DNA of 64,000 nt, taken from the NCBI GenBank assembly GCA_033063855.1, contig CP093830.1:9424854-9488853 (forward strand). Direction: 5' to 3'. Within the stretch, counting starts at the first letter, position 1. Each line of letters begins with the position of its first letter. The DNA comes from Smittia aterrima. Lineage: Eukaryota; Arthropoda; Insecta; Diptera; Chironomidae. A program made the translations under genes and the position numbers. Shown one piece after another: positions 36,596-48,142 of this stretch. The notes beneath the pieces were generated by a model. It did no database searches and was not told the DNA's origin. It worked only from the letters and a program-made list of their open reading frames with translations.

Positions 36596-37584
36596 TCAAC
36601 TTTTCGGTTTTGATGAAGTTTCACCTTCGTTCTCTAATTTCACTTGCTTTCTAGGACGAGGCGATGCTGTTGGAAGTTGGTGTCGCTGCATGAACTTGAA
36701 AATATAAGAATTTGATCCATTGAAGTTAGCGATTCCTCTTCGCTCGGCAATTATTATAGCTTCTTGTTTAATGTCTTTCAGTTTTGCTTTGACTCCGTGT
36801 TCGTTTGGATAATTTTCTACAAACTCTTTCAATTCTTCTTCAAGGTTGGGCCAGTGAGGATAAGCTTTTCGATTTGTTTTCTTTTCAGGATTCATTTTTA
36901 TCAAAATATTCTTCTGACGACGAAAGCATCGAACAGAAGACTCGTTCATTTCGAAATGTCGAGCTGCTGTTCGGTTATTGTTAAGTTCAGCGTATTCGAT
37001 AATTTTTAGTTTCTGTTCAACTGTATAGGATTTTCTATTAAGTATGCCGCGCTCTTCTGTTTTTCTTGGCTTAGTCTTAACAGCAATTTGTTCTTCCTCT
37101 AAGAGCTGCTCAGTAGGCTCTTCGAACTCATAAAAGACTCCTTCATATTCTTGCTCTTGTTCCACTTCATTGAATGTCTTTTCCTCAATCGACGTTGCGT
37201 AGTGTTCAGATCCTGCTTCTTGAGCTGTTTCATCTTCCTCAGCGAGAATGAAGCAACTTGATGCCTCGACTTGATGTTTTGAGACTGTTTCCTCTGTGAA
37301 GGTTTCAATGATCTCCGTTTCCTCAATTGGATTCGATTTTCGATAAATTTCAACACATTGACTTCGGAATGTGTAAGCAGCCTCTAATTTATCATTACAA
37401 GAATCACAAATAAAACAGTCGACCTTTATCTAAAACAAAAAATAATTAACAAACTTTGAAGAAACATTGTAAACAAAGATCTTACTTGGCAACTTGTTAA
37501 TTCCGCGTATTTAATTTTCAGTTCATCATCACGAAAGATATTTGTGATTCGCTTTGCGAAGCCTTCGCAAGCAATACAAGCCAT
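36596..37584 (-). CDS. ZAD plus pogo/CENP-B-type double HTH DNA-binding protein, paralogue 1
   Basis: Two exons, 37486-37584 (33 codons, phase 0) and 36596-37429 (56-nt intron), give 310 residues. The N terminus is a zinc-finger-associated domain: CIAC at 3-6 and CFICDSC around 38-44, followed by LEAAYTFRSQCVEIYRKS. An acidic linker follows. Then come a Brinker/Psq-like helix-turn-helix at about 165-206 (KSYTVEQKLKIIEYAE, NRTAARHFEMNESSV) and a CENP-B/Tc5-type HTH at about 222-284 (YPHWPNLEEELKEFV, FNGSNSYIFKFMQRHQLP). The end is basic. ZAD normally dimerises insect C2H2 transcription factors; here the DNA-binding part resembles the N terminus of a pogo/Tigger transposase without its DDE catalytic domain. 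Probably a nuclear DNA-binding regulator. An acceptor at 37595 suggests an intron in the 5' UTR. Confidence 0.82.
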
Positions 37585-37946
37585 CGCAAAATTCCTAAAA
37601 AAATATTTAAAAACTTGTGAGTGTTTGCTTGAAAACGTCTGGAACGTGCTAAGAAAAAAAACCTCTCTAAGTTCACTTTTTCAAGCGTGAATTTTTGTAA
37701 ATCCGCTAGAAAATTAATTTTACTAAGTATTTTAAGGTGAGCAGTGTAAAACGATTCGAAATCTTAAGCTCCAGCTAAGCCACATCACATTGATGTTTAA
37801 GAAATTCCAAGAAATTCTGTATTTCCTTTGATTGAAAGTTTTCAATTAATTCTGTGACACTTGGCAATTTGCTAACCTCATCGAAAAGAAGGAAAACTAA
37901 AATATTTCTTGTGTTTTCTCATCTTAACAGTGAACAATAAGAAGAG
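37585..37946. promoter_or_regulatory. Bidirectional promoter region, ZAD-HTH 1 / eIF3c
   Basis: Only 362 bases separate the start codons of the divergent first ZAD-HTH gene and eIF3c, and this includes both leaders. No TATA box is evident. A bidirectional promoter is inferred from the spacing alone. Confidence 0.45.
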
Positions 37947-40922
37947 ATGTCTCGTTTTTTCGCCGGAGGATCAGACTCCGATTCGGAGAGTTCTAGTGAA
38001 GATGAACAAATCATCAAAGCGCCACAGCCAAGCATCCAGCAAACAATCGTCGTAAGTTGAAAGTTATTTCTAATCAATTGAATCAATTCTAATAGAAAGT
38101 CTTTGAATATTTTAGTATAGTGATGATGAGGATGTTAAACGCGTTGTGAGATCGCAGAAGGAAAAGCGATATGAGGAATTAAGCAACATCATCAAAAGTA
38201 TTCGCAACCATAAGAAGATTAAAGACATCGGCAGTATGCTGACGAGTTTCGAGGAGTTCTGCAGAGCATACACAAAAGCTCAGCCCGTCATCTTAAAGGA
38301 AGAGAAAGGTGTCATTCCGAAGTTTGTAATTCGAGCTCTCGTTGAACTCGAAGATTTCATTAACGTCACTTGGGAGGACAAAGATGGTCGCAAAGGCATG
38401 TCGAAGAACAACGGAAAATCTTTGGGAACATTACGACAGAAGTTCCGTAAATACATCAAAGATGCTTTTGAGATTGAAATCAAGAAATTCCGTGAGAACC
38501 CAGACCAAGGCGATGAGGAAGAAGAAGAGGAGAAACCTGTTGTTCGCGATTCAGATTCTGAAGGTGATGCTCCTGCTAAAGCTGTCACATTCAAGAAAGA
38601 ACCAGAAGCTAAGGTACCCAAACCGAAAGCGGTCAAGGTAACTGATGGTGGTGATTCAGATGATTCAACTTACTGGGGCTCTGACAGTGAATCTTCATCA
38701 AGCTCCGAGGATGATGATCCAACTGATTTGCGTAAAAAGTTCTTGAAGAAAACCGACGTTGACAAGGACGACGCGGATAAGCCTCGTGAGAAGAAGGTTA
38801 AGTCTCAGAAGCCGAAGAAAGGAAAGGTTGAAGAAGCTGAAGATGATGACGAAGGTGGCTGGGAGACTGTTCCAAAGTACGGAACAAGTGAAAAGCCCAA
38901 GATGTTTGCTAAGGATGCCGAGATTGACATTCATGTTGTGCTCACGAAACTCAATGAAGTCATGTCGAACCGTGGAAAGAAGAAGACCGATCGCAAGTTG
39001 CAAATCGAATTCCTGCATGAACTTAAGTCAATCGCTGAACAGCATAACTTGGGTCCAGCTATTGCAATCAAGATTCGTTTTAACATCGTCTCAGCTATTT
39101 TCGATTACAACTTAAAAATTTCCGAGCCAATGAAACTTGACAACTGGAAGAAATTGCTGGAAACAATGACTGACTTGATGAAATTGTTGCTTGTCAACCA
39201 AAATGACATCAAATTGTCGGAAACAATCACGGAAGAAAACGAGGAGTACGAAACTATTCCCTATCGTCTTCGTGGCTGTGTATTAACAGCAGTTGAACGT
39301 CTTGATGATGAATTCATCAAACTGCTGAAGGAATGCGATCCACATAGCAACGATTACGTTGAACGTTTGAAGGATGAAGTTTCGGTTACAAAGTTGATTG
39401 AACAAGTGTTGAAGTATGTTGAAGCACAAGGGACTCCACTTGAAATTTGCCGAGTCTACTTGCGTAAAATCGATCACTTGTACTACAAGTTTGATCCGAC
39501 CGTCTTTAAGAAGAAGAAGGGACAATTCGATGGACGTTCTTCAGTTGACGAGATGGAAAAGCTTTGTCACTTCATCTACGCTAACGACAGCACCGATCGT
39601 CTTAGAACTCGTGCTATTCTTTCGCACATTTTCCACCACGCACTTCACGACAACTGGTTCCAAGCTCGTGATCTTGTTTTGATGAGTCACCTCCAAGAAA
39701 CAGTTCAACATTCGGATCCGTCGACTCAGATCTTGTACAATCGAATGATGGCTAATTTGGGACTCTGCGCTTTCCGTCAAGGTAACATCAAGGATGCTCA
39801 TCAATGTTTGATTGAATTGATGATGACTGCGAAACCTAAGGAGCTTCTCGCTCAAGGATTGTTGCCTCAACGTCAACACGAGCGTAGTTTGGAGCAAGAG
39901 AAAGTAGAAAAGCAACGTCAGATGCCTTTCCATATGCACATCAATTTGGAACTTCTGGAATGCGTTTACTTGGTTTCTGCAATGCTGCTCGAGATTCCTT
40001 ACATGGCTGCACATGAATTCGATGCTCGTCGTCGCATGATAAGGTAAGAATCTTCTTTGACTACAATTTATTCAAAGTCCCAATAAATAGTAAATGTTGG
40101 ATCAAAGCTTGTGCTAACATTTAAAAGGCTTGGGACTAGATTAAAATTCTTGTTAAGTCAATGAGATGCTTTCGTAAATTTTCTTAGAATATCTCATGAT
40201 GATTTCTTTTCTAACATTCATTTCTTTTTAGTAAAACCTTCTACCAACAACTTCGATCGTCTGAACGTCAATCACTCGTTGGGCCACCAGAATCAATGAG
40301 AGAACATGTCGTTGCTGCCTCGAAAGCTATGCGTCATGGAGAATGGAAAGCATGCGCTGAATTTATTGTCAACAAGAAGATGAACACGAAGGTTTGGGAT
40401 TTGTTCTACGAAGCTGATCGAGTTCGCGACATGCTCACAAAGTTCATCAAGGAAGAGTCATTGCGCACATACTTGTTCACGTATTCCAATGTTTACGCCT
40501 CAATCAGCGTTCCATATTTGTCGGATATGTACGATTTGCCTAAGCTGAAAGTTAATTCGATCATCAGTAAGATGATTATCAATGAAGAACTTATGGCTTC
40601 TCTCGATGACCCAACCGAAACCGTCGTTATGCATCGCTCTGAGCCATCTCGTCTTCAAGCGCTCTCCATGCAACTCGCTGACAAAATCACCAATTTGGTT
40701 GATGCGAACGAAAGAATCTTTGAATCTAAACAGACGAACTTCTTCCAGCGAGGCCAAGGTGGATTCAACCGTCAGAATCAAGGCGGAAATCATCAAGGTG
40801 GTTACAATCGCCAACAAAACTTCCAGGGCGGAAAGCGTCAAGGAAACCGCAACCGTATGCAAAAGAACAATTATCACCAGCAGCAGCAGCAAAATCAAAT
40901 TGCCGAAGACAAGTTGGAGTAG
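37947..40922 (+). CDS. eIF3c: Eukaryotic translation initiation factor 3 subunit C
   Basis: Exons 37947-38051, 38116-40043 and 40232-40922 join in frame to 907 residues, the usual length for insect eIF3c. The start MSRFFAGGSDSDSESSSEDE is typical. The family N-terminal region (KRYEELSNIIKSIRNHKKIKDI, EEFCRAYTKAQPV), a long acidic/Lys-rich stretch near 150-260, and the helical core follow. The PCI domain lies around 660-830 (VWDLFYEADRVRDML, TYLFTYSNVYASISVPYLSDMYDL). The Gly/Asn/Gln/Arg-rich tail ends in EDKLE. The protein is a core eIF3 subunit in 43S preinitiation-complex assembly in the cytoplasm. Codon use is rather more uniform than in neighbouring genes, as expected for a highly expressed gene. 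AATAAA follows at 41045. Confidence 0.97.
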
Positions 40923-41044
40923 ATCAAGCGTTTTCAACAATGTTCCATAAGAACCTTTGCATACATCTCCCCTTGACTAGCGAGCTGGTTAAGGGGAGGA
41001 ACTGGAATTATTGAGTAACTTTAAATGTAATCGAAATGTCATTG

Positions 41045-41050
41045 AATAAA
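41045..41050 (+). terminator. Poly(A) signal of eIF3c
   Basis: AATAAA 123 bases after the stop codon and 32 bases before the stop of the convergent second ZAD-HTH gene. The two 3' UTRs probably overlap. Confidence 0.6.
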
Positions 41051-41081
41051 GCAGAACGGTGTTTGAATTAAAAGAATGTCT

Positions 41082-42198
41082 TTATTGGAGTTGTACACTT
41101 TTCTGTTTGAAAGGATTTTTTGAAGGTCTTCCAGGAATTTGATATCGCTCCATAAACTTAAAAATGTAACTGCTAGTCCCTTTAAAGTTTGTCAAGTTCA
41201 ATGATGTGGCGATTTCAATTGACTTTGCTTTAATCTCTGCGGGTTTAAGTAAAGCTCCTTTACTCATTTGATCTTTTACCCAAATTTTTAAATCTTTGTC
41301 GAGTTCAGGCCAGTGAAGATTTGGCTTTCGTTTCGTTCCTCGTTCTTCATGAATCTGTTGGAGTTGTTCTTTGTTAATTCGCCACTTCCTGATACAAGAC
41401 TCATCAATTGAAAATATCTTTGCTGCTTTTCGATTTCCTGTCATCTCAGCACACTCGACCACTTCAAGCTTTTGACCGCAGGTGTAAGATTTTCTGTTTC
41501 TAATAATTTTTAAGTTTTTCTTTTTGGACTCTTCTTGTTGCACTTCAACTTGTTCTGTAACATTTTGTTCACCGGCTGGTTCTGAATTATCAGAATGCCC
41601 TTTATCTTTCTTTAGTCGCCACTTTCGTATGCACGACTCGTTGATCGAAAGTATCTTTGCTGCTTGACGATTGCTGGTACGTTCTGCGCATTTCATGGCT
41701 TCTTCTTTCAGTTCAGTTGTGTAACTTGATCGGGTTTTGGGAATTGGCGATTCGATTTCGTCGATGAATGCTTCAGGAGTGTCGAGTAATGTATCGCCGG
41801 CGATTGAGAGTTCATCACTTACACTTTCTGTTTTGATGTAGTCATCAGCATATTCAGTCTCATAAACAATCATTTCTTCGTCTTGAGCGAAAGTTGTGTC
41901 GTCTTTCGAGTCGATGATAGAAAAGCCATCAAGTTTCTCAGGATCAGTAGATCGACTGTAGATTTCCAAACACTTCTCTTTAAATTTAAATGCTTTTTCA
42001 AGATGTGAAACGCACAAATCACAAATGAAAGTATTCGAGAAGAGCTGAAAACAAAAACTTAATTATTTTTCTCTTTCAAACTTGATAACACTAAATTACA
42101 ATGATTCCTGTTAAATCTGTGAACATTTCCTGCAACTCTTGATGTCTGTACAAGTTTGTGACCCTTGCTGGCGTTTCCTCGCAACCACAACACGACAT
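41082..42198 (-). CDS. ZAD plus pogo/CENP-B-type HTH protein with duplicated first HTH, paralogue 2
   Basis: Exons 42100-42198 (33 codons, phase 0) and 41082-42044 (55-nt intron) give 353 residues. The first exon has exactly the same length and phase as in paralogue 1, so the two genes are clearly related. The ZAD shows CCGC at 3-6, FICDLC around 39-44 and KEKCLEIYSRS. After an acidic linker there are two Brinker/Psq-like HTHs: about 138-178 (SYTTELKEEAMKCAERTSNR) and 216-256 (SYTCGQKLEVVECAEMTGNR). Both end in ESCIRKWR, so the second arose by internal duplication. The CENP-B/Tc5-type HTH follows at about 270-334 (LHWPELDKDLKIWV, FKGTSSYIFKFMERYQIP). No DDE domain is present. Likely a nuclear DNA-binding protein; the target is unknown. 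Confidence 0.82.
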
Positions 42199-45100
42199 TT
42201 TAATAATTTTGTAAAATTTAAAATATTTTTGTTTACGTTTTACTTTGAAATCAGAATGTTCGTTATTTATTTTCAAAGTTCAAAGTTCCAAAACTTTTGT
42301 AATTTTCAGTTGAGCTTTTCATCTAACGAAACATTCTGGAACCAACAAAGTGGAAATATGCAGCAATCATCATGCGAAACGAAGCAAATCAATCCAACCT
42401 GACGTTCGTCATTAAGGCAAACTCTCAGCGAACCGGAAAAACTAACAAATATCGCTGCAAATCAACAGTCACTTCGCAAACTGGATTTGTTATTCTGAAA
42501 ACTTGATTGCTTCGTAATTGATATATATTTTGTTCAATCATTCAATTATTTAGCCTGAAATTCAATAACGGATGAGAATGAAATGCACTTTTCTTGTTAT
42601 GTATTTTCATTTTCCCTTTTTTATTTCTTGTTTTATAATTCAATAATCATAATTTTTTGTTGTTTCATGTCTATATAATTAATACGAGAATATTCTTTAA
42701 TTCAATCCTGCTCCGCCTTCGTTCCTGGGACTTTCAAATCAAAACGCAATTCATCAACGTGTCTACAGAAGAGTTAAGCTTACATTCAGTTCTAATCAGG
42801 AAAGTTACGAGAAAAAAAGATTGCGAAAGCTTTACATCACAGAATGAAACACTAAAAAGTCCATTCACTCTTGATTATCTCGATTCTGAATATTTAAAAG
42901 TGAGCCAACTTTTCAGTGTGTCACTCTATTCAACTTTTTATCTTGAAAACTCAATTCATTTTTCTTTAAAAACAAAGCATTGACTTAATTCCTTTCAGTT
43001 GAACAATCATCAAATATTTTCATGAACAAACATAATATATTTCCATTCAGTGTTTGTTTTCAACTCCTTTTGCTTTAATTTTTTATTCTGCTGTATCAAA
43101 ACTACAACTCAAGAAGAAGCTTTTCCATTCTAATGACATTTGAGACTTTTCGTAGGGCGCGCTCATAAATTACGTTTGACGAGCTTTTAAAGTTCCTTAA
43201 AAGTTTCTTGATTTTATTCACAAGTCATGAGGCAATTTTTTTCTTCTCGGATGTGCAATCATTTTCTCGATGAAAAGCAAAGTTTTTTTTTCTACAGAGT
43301 TTAATCTTATTCTCGAGCTCAGAGATGGAAATTATGATATGTTGAGAACTGTAAACTCGTTAAGGGAGAATTGAAAGCTCTTGTGAAACTATTTAGACTC
43401 TCGACGAAAGCTTATAGGATGATCAACAGCATCAAGAGGAGATTGAGAACTCAAATTCAAAAATATTTCAACAGCTTAACAGCTGTTATCTAAAGCTGAG
43501 TGAATTCTAGTTATTGAAGCCCAGGCGTTGTTTGTGCTTAAACGCGAGATTCTTCTTTTGAGCATTAGACACGACCAGGATCAGTATATTAACTGAAACA
43601 CAAAGAAGTTGAACTAAAAGTCTATCCTAATTGCTACTTATTATCCTTCACGTTGTTTTTAAATGCAATAAAACGTTATTTTTGCTCGCTTTTCACGGTT
43701 CATTTTGTGCTCGCTTGTTCAGAAAGCAATTTGGCCATTAAAAGTCTCCCGAGCGTTTCAGACGAAGCAGTGCATCTTCACGTTCTTCCTTCCATTGCAT
43801 AGTCGCGTGATTGCTTGTTAAATGCAGAAACTTATTTCCAACATAAATAACCTTAACACACAACAATTCTTTCTCGCTATGTACGGTGGAAAGGAAGATA
43901 AAATCAAGCAATTCAAGCGCGTCTCTCCATCCATTACCTTCTCCTCCTCATTCTCTACATTATGTATAAATTAATCTCATCGTTTTAAAAGTTCCCAGCT
44001 CTAAATCTTTAAATTCAATAAAACTTTCAATTTTCCTCACAATTTTCCTCTAAATTTTTCATGTATTTTTGCTCCCGATTTTATTTTTTATTTTTTTAGT
44101 TACAACTTCGGTTTGAACCTTCCAGACAACTCAATTTAATTTCAGATAAACGCTCGCTTGACGTACTTAATCGCGATAATGGATAACTTTGGTGCTGCAA
44201 CCGAAAGAGAAAGAATTCGACGTTGCAGAAACTATGAAGGTTTTTCTTGCATTTTTTTTAATGGAAAATCTTTGTAATTTTCATGCTTCAGAGATGAACT
44301 TAATCTTGATGCAACGTCTCCCGAAAAGAAACACAAAAACTTTGATTCGAATGCGAGTGAAGGAAAATGAAAAATTGATAAAATGTTATTACATTCAATG
44401 TTTCAATGACTTAAACACTCTTCTACATTTCATCTCTTCTGGGTCGTATTCATAAATTCCGTAACGAGTCATTTCGTCTTCTCGTAATTTATGAATGCTT
44501 CCTTCAAATCTCGTCTCCTCAATCTACTTTCCTGTTAGTTAGTTCGCTATATTTTGTTTCTCATTTTTCTTTTATTAAAAAACCCTTTGCTATAAAGTCA
44601 CTTTCGAAGAATTCTACGGTTTTACCTGCATGAAGAAACGTCACATCAAACTCTGAAAGATTCTTTTTTATGCTTTGTTTTACTTAGTCTATTAGTCTAC
44701 CAGTTTTTTTTCTTCTTTACAACAGAAACGAGCGATAGAGAGAAAAACCATAATTAGGAGAATGGCTGTGAATAATTCAGCGACTTCAACGTTCGTGGTT
44801 TCCTCATCTTGCAAGCAAGAAGAGAAAGAAAATCCGTAACTAGTCAACGCCATAACGATACACTTTGGAATATGTTTCCATTAATAATTTTTCTTTCTTT
44901 TTGGTCTCATCTACCATTTGAATACACTTTTCATATATTTCTTCCACTCTGCTTATTCTCCGAGAACAGTTCTCGCAGAAAGTTTTGGATTGTAATGTCT
45001 TCAATAAGAGAGAAAGGGGGGAAAGGAAGTTAACAGAGGGTGAAATTATTTTTTACGAGACTCCAACTGAAGGTTCTTTTATTCGTGTGAGAAGTGGCTT

Positions 45101-45762
45101 GATGCGTTTTCTTCTTTACACACTTTTGTTTCGTTAACTTTTTTTTTCTTCAAGATTTTCTTCCCTCCCTCACTCTTATGAACATTTAAATTTGTTAGCG
45201 TTTTTTAAACGAAAGCATCGTCTTCACGACTTTTCACGACGTAATTCACTGCAAAGTTTTCTTTTCTTCTTTCACGTTACGAAAAGAAAGGCGAGAAGCC
45301 CAGAAAGTTGGATTAAAAACGATAATCTTTGCAAGCAATTTATTTATCGAGTAGCTCTTGAAAGGAAAAGAAAACTTCTTGTGGATGAAACAAAAAGAGA
45401 AAGGAAAGTGTTGTCTTGACTTGGACTGATAAGATGGTCGGGTCAGGTGACAATGCCGTCGAGGGTTTAAAAGTTTGAACAAGTCACAATATACGATTCT
45501 CCCCAGAAAGTTAGATAGCCGCTTGACGGAACTCTTAAACTCTTTCGAAATCTCATTTGATAACTTCTCCTTCACTGTTTTGTTGTTCTTGCGGGTTACA
45601 AATCAAATCCCCCGGAAATTTCTTCAGTAAATAATCGAAGAGGTAAACTTTTCTCATCTTCATCGAACAAAAATGAATTGAACGCAAATCAAATGGAACA
45701 AAACGATAAAACTTTTACATCAAATCTTGTTTTTCTTTTATGCGGTCCGGGATATTGTGCGT
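42199..45762. other. Gene-free stretch
   Basis: About 3.5 kb of A+T-rich DNA between the 5' end of the second ZAD-HTH gene and the 3' end of the CG3556-like gene. Open frames are short (under 110 codons). No repeats or RNA genes were recognised. Confidence 0.4.
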
Positions 45763-48114
45763 TTAAAGTTTTTTGTACCAATACAAATAATGTTCGCCAT
45801 CCTCGACCATCAGTTCATCGACCCCTGTAATGAGTAGAAAGAGAAGAAGAATTTATGAGTTCTCAAGTTTAAGACAAACGATTTTAAAGATAAAAGTTTT
45901 TTTTCTTCAAGCTGATAAAGCTCTAAAACAAAGATAAGATCGTCTATACCATCGCTACACTCGGAGAGTGTTTGCGGTTGTCGATAGCAGAAGCGAACTT
46001 ACCAACTGGTGCTATTAATTGATTGCCAGGGGCCGCTTCCGGATCAGGAAACTCTGGCAAGCGGTAAAGAAGCCAATAATGATATCTGTAAATGAAAGTG
46101 GAAAAGATAATTATGCCACTGGGGATGCTGATTGTGTGGTTGGTGGGAGCTACTCACAATGTTGGTTCTTCCTTTTTGCCAGCCAGTGTGTGAATATAAT
46201 GGCCGTTGGGCCATTCCCGGGCCTCAAATGAGAATCTATGGAAAGAGATGTTGGTTCGTTAGCGAAAGCTTTCGTAATCCAATAAAATTCAAACAGAACC
46301 TCGAGTCTTGATCGGCTGCTTGCGTCATAGCCTTAAAGAAGCTTGTGTTTTTGGGTGACACAAGTTGGAGCGAATAAATCTCCGTAATATTGGATTCAAG
46401 CCAGAGGGTGTAAGAGTAACTGACGTTCTTCTGTTCAGTGTCCTCAGCAGACGTCGAAGGCAATCCGACTGGTTGTGCAATCTTCTCGCCACCATTTTCT
46501 CCATTCTCTCCGTTTCCGTTTGCTTCACGGACAACATGATCGCATTGAAGAGCTCTTATGGCACCTTTTTTAAGAAGAGAAGTATTTGTAAGTGTCGATT
46601 AAGTTCGAAAAGGTTGCCGACGAAAAATATTTACCAAGTCCCTTGCAACCCAAAGCTAAGATGATGTCTGCAGTCAATCCAACGCCAATCGTTGGATCTT
46701 GTCCATCTTGCAACGGCTCTTCAGTCCAGCCTCCATCATTTCTCTGTCTGTCAAGTATCCATTTAGAAGCAGCGGTTCTGTTATAAGTTGAAGCACTATC
46801 GAGTTGAAGATCCTGCAAAGCTTGCATAGCAAGTGCTGTGCTTCTCAATGAACCGAAGCTTCCTCGTGGACCTTGCAAGCCAGCCAAACCTAAAGCTGGT
46901 CGACGAATAAAATGCTGCAAGTGCCGATGACGATGATCTGTAATAATGCATCGCAAGGCAAGCAAAACCATTGCCATTGTGTCTAAAAACCGCAATGACA
47001 TAATCGGATGAGAAACGAAGTGTTCGCATGAAGTCATAAAGCTCATTACTTACCAACATTTGTTATCTCACCGCTCGCAATATCCAACAAGCGTCTGATC
47101 TGTCGCTTTCGAACATGAGTTGCTGAGCTACATGCTGCCAATGTCGCTAGCGCAAACTCATCATCTTGCGTGGGTTCATGATGCTGCAAGAGGGTGATTA
47201 AATCATGTCCGTAGAAACGTCTAGGATCCTTGCACAGAGAACCGAGAGAGAGAATGTATCGTGCCAATCGATCTGTCTCTAATGGCTTCGAAATCGGCGA
47301 ACGATGCTTGTCTAACATGATCAAAATGTCGACTTCCATCTGCTTGATGGACAACAAATCTTCCAAATCGGAAATCACTTGTAAGTGTCCATCCGTGTCG
47401 CTAGGCTCTCGTCCATTAGAAAGCTAAACATGCACATGTGTTAAACAATAATAAATCAACATGGAATTTCAAATGAAATGATTTTACCTCTTTCGCCAGA
47501 ATGACCATGTGTGTGTCGTTTTCCCAACCAAAGTCTGTGACGCGTTTTTCGCGCAGCCAATCGAGTGCTTTTTGAATTCCAATCCCTTCACGATTATTTG
47601 GTCCACAGCCGAGAAGAATGGGACCGCTCGAGACGAGTATGGGATTTTCGGGGTTTTCAGGTAAATTCACCGACGTTGTCGATGGAGCAGCAGATGCTGC
47701 TGAGCCAGTCGAGATTAAAAATGGCGTCTGGGACGAGAGGGGTTGCTGCGATGACTCAGTTGCTATGTGAGTGGTTGAGCTATAAGAAGACGATGCGCTC
47801 GACGTCGTTAACTTCTCCTTCTCAGCACCCATTGTACTGGTTTGATGTCTCGTTGCTGCATGATGATAAACAGTCGTTAAGATATTTTGCTGCTCATTGA
47901 TTGGAAACGTTTGTAAGTACGTTTCAAGCATCGATGGCGCTGTTGATGATGACATGATCGATCCACTTGTCAATGGTGTATAGGGATTTAAACTATTGTT
48001 CATGATACTACTAGCACTTCCCGTCCCGGCAACACTCAAGCCGCTAACAATCACCACACCAATCAGCTGCAGAAGGATTATTCTCATCGATTTTTCCATT
48101 ACGCCGCGCGTCAT
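45763..48114 (-). CDS. Secreted CG3556/transcobalamin-like protein
   Basis: Seven coding exons in order: 47488-48114, 47054-47423, 46635-46982, 46300-46564, 46158-46235, 46003-46085 and 45763-45824. All phases match and give 610 residues. A signal peptide is evident (IILLQLIGVVIVSGLSVAG), then a long Ser/Thr-rich segment. The alpha/alpha-toroid region includes IGIQKALDWLREKR, FGWENDTHMVILAKE, LLDIASGE, MAMVLLALRC and DPTIGVGLTADIILALGCKGLG, like intrinsic factor and transcobalamin. The C-terminal beta region (YSYTLWLESNITEIYSLQ, GHYIHTLAGKKEEP, LYHYWLLYRL, HYLYWYKKL) matches the DUF4430-like end of that family. Fly CG3556 is annotated by similarity as cobalamin-binding; whether insects use it so is unknown. 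A 3' acceptor at 48143 shows the ATG exon is preceded by a 5' UTR exon. Confidence 0.9.
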
Positions 48115-48142
48115 TGTGTTGCTGTTTCGAGGATTGAATGAA

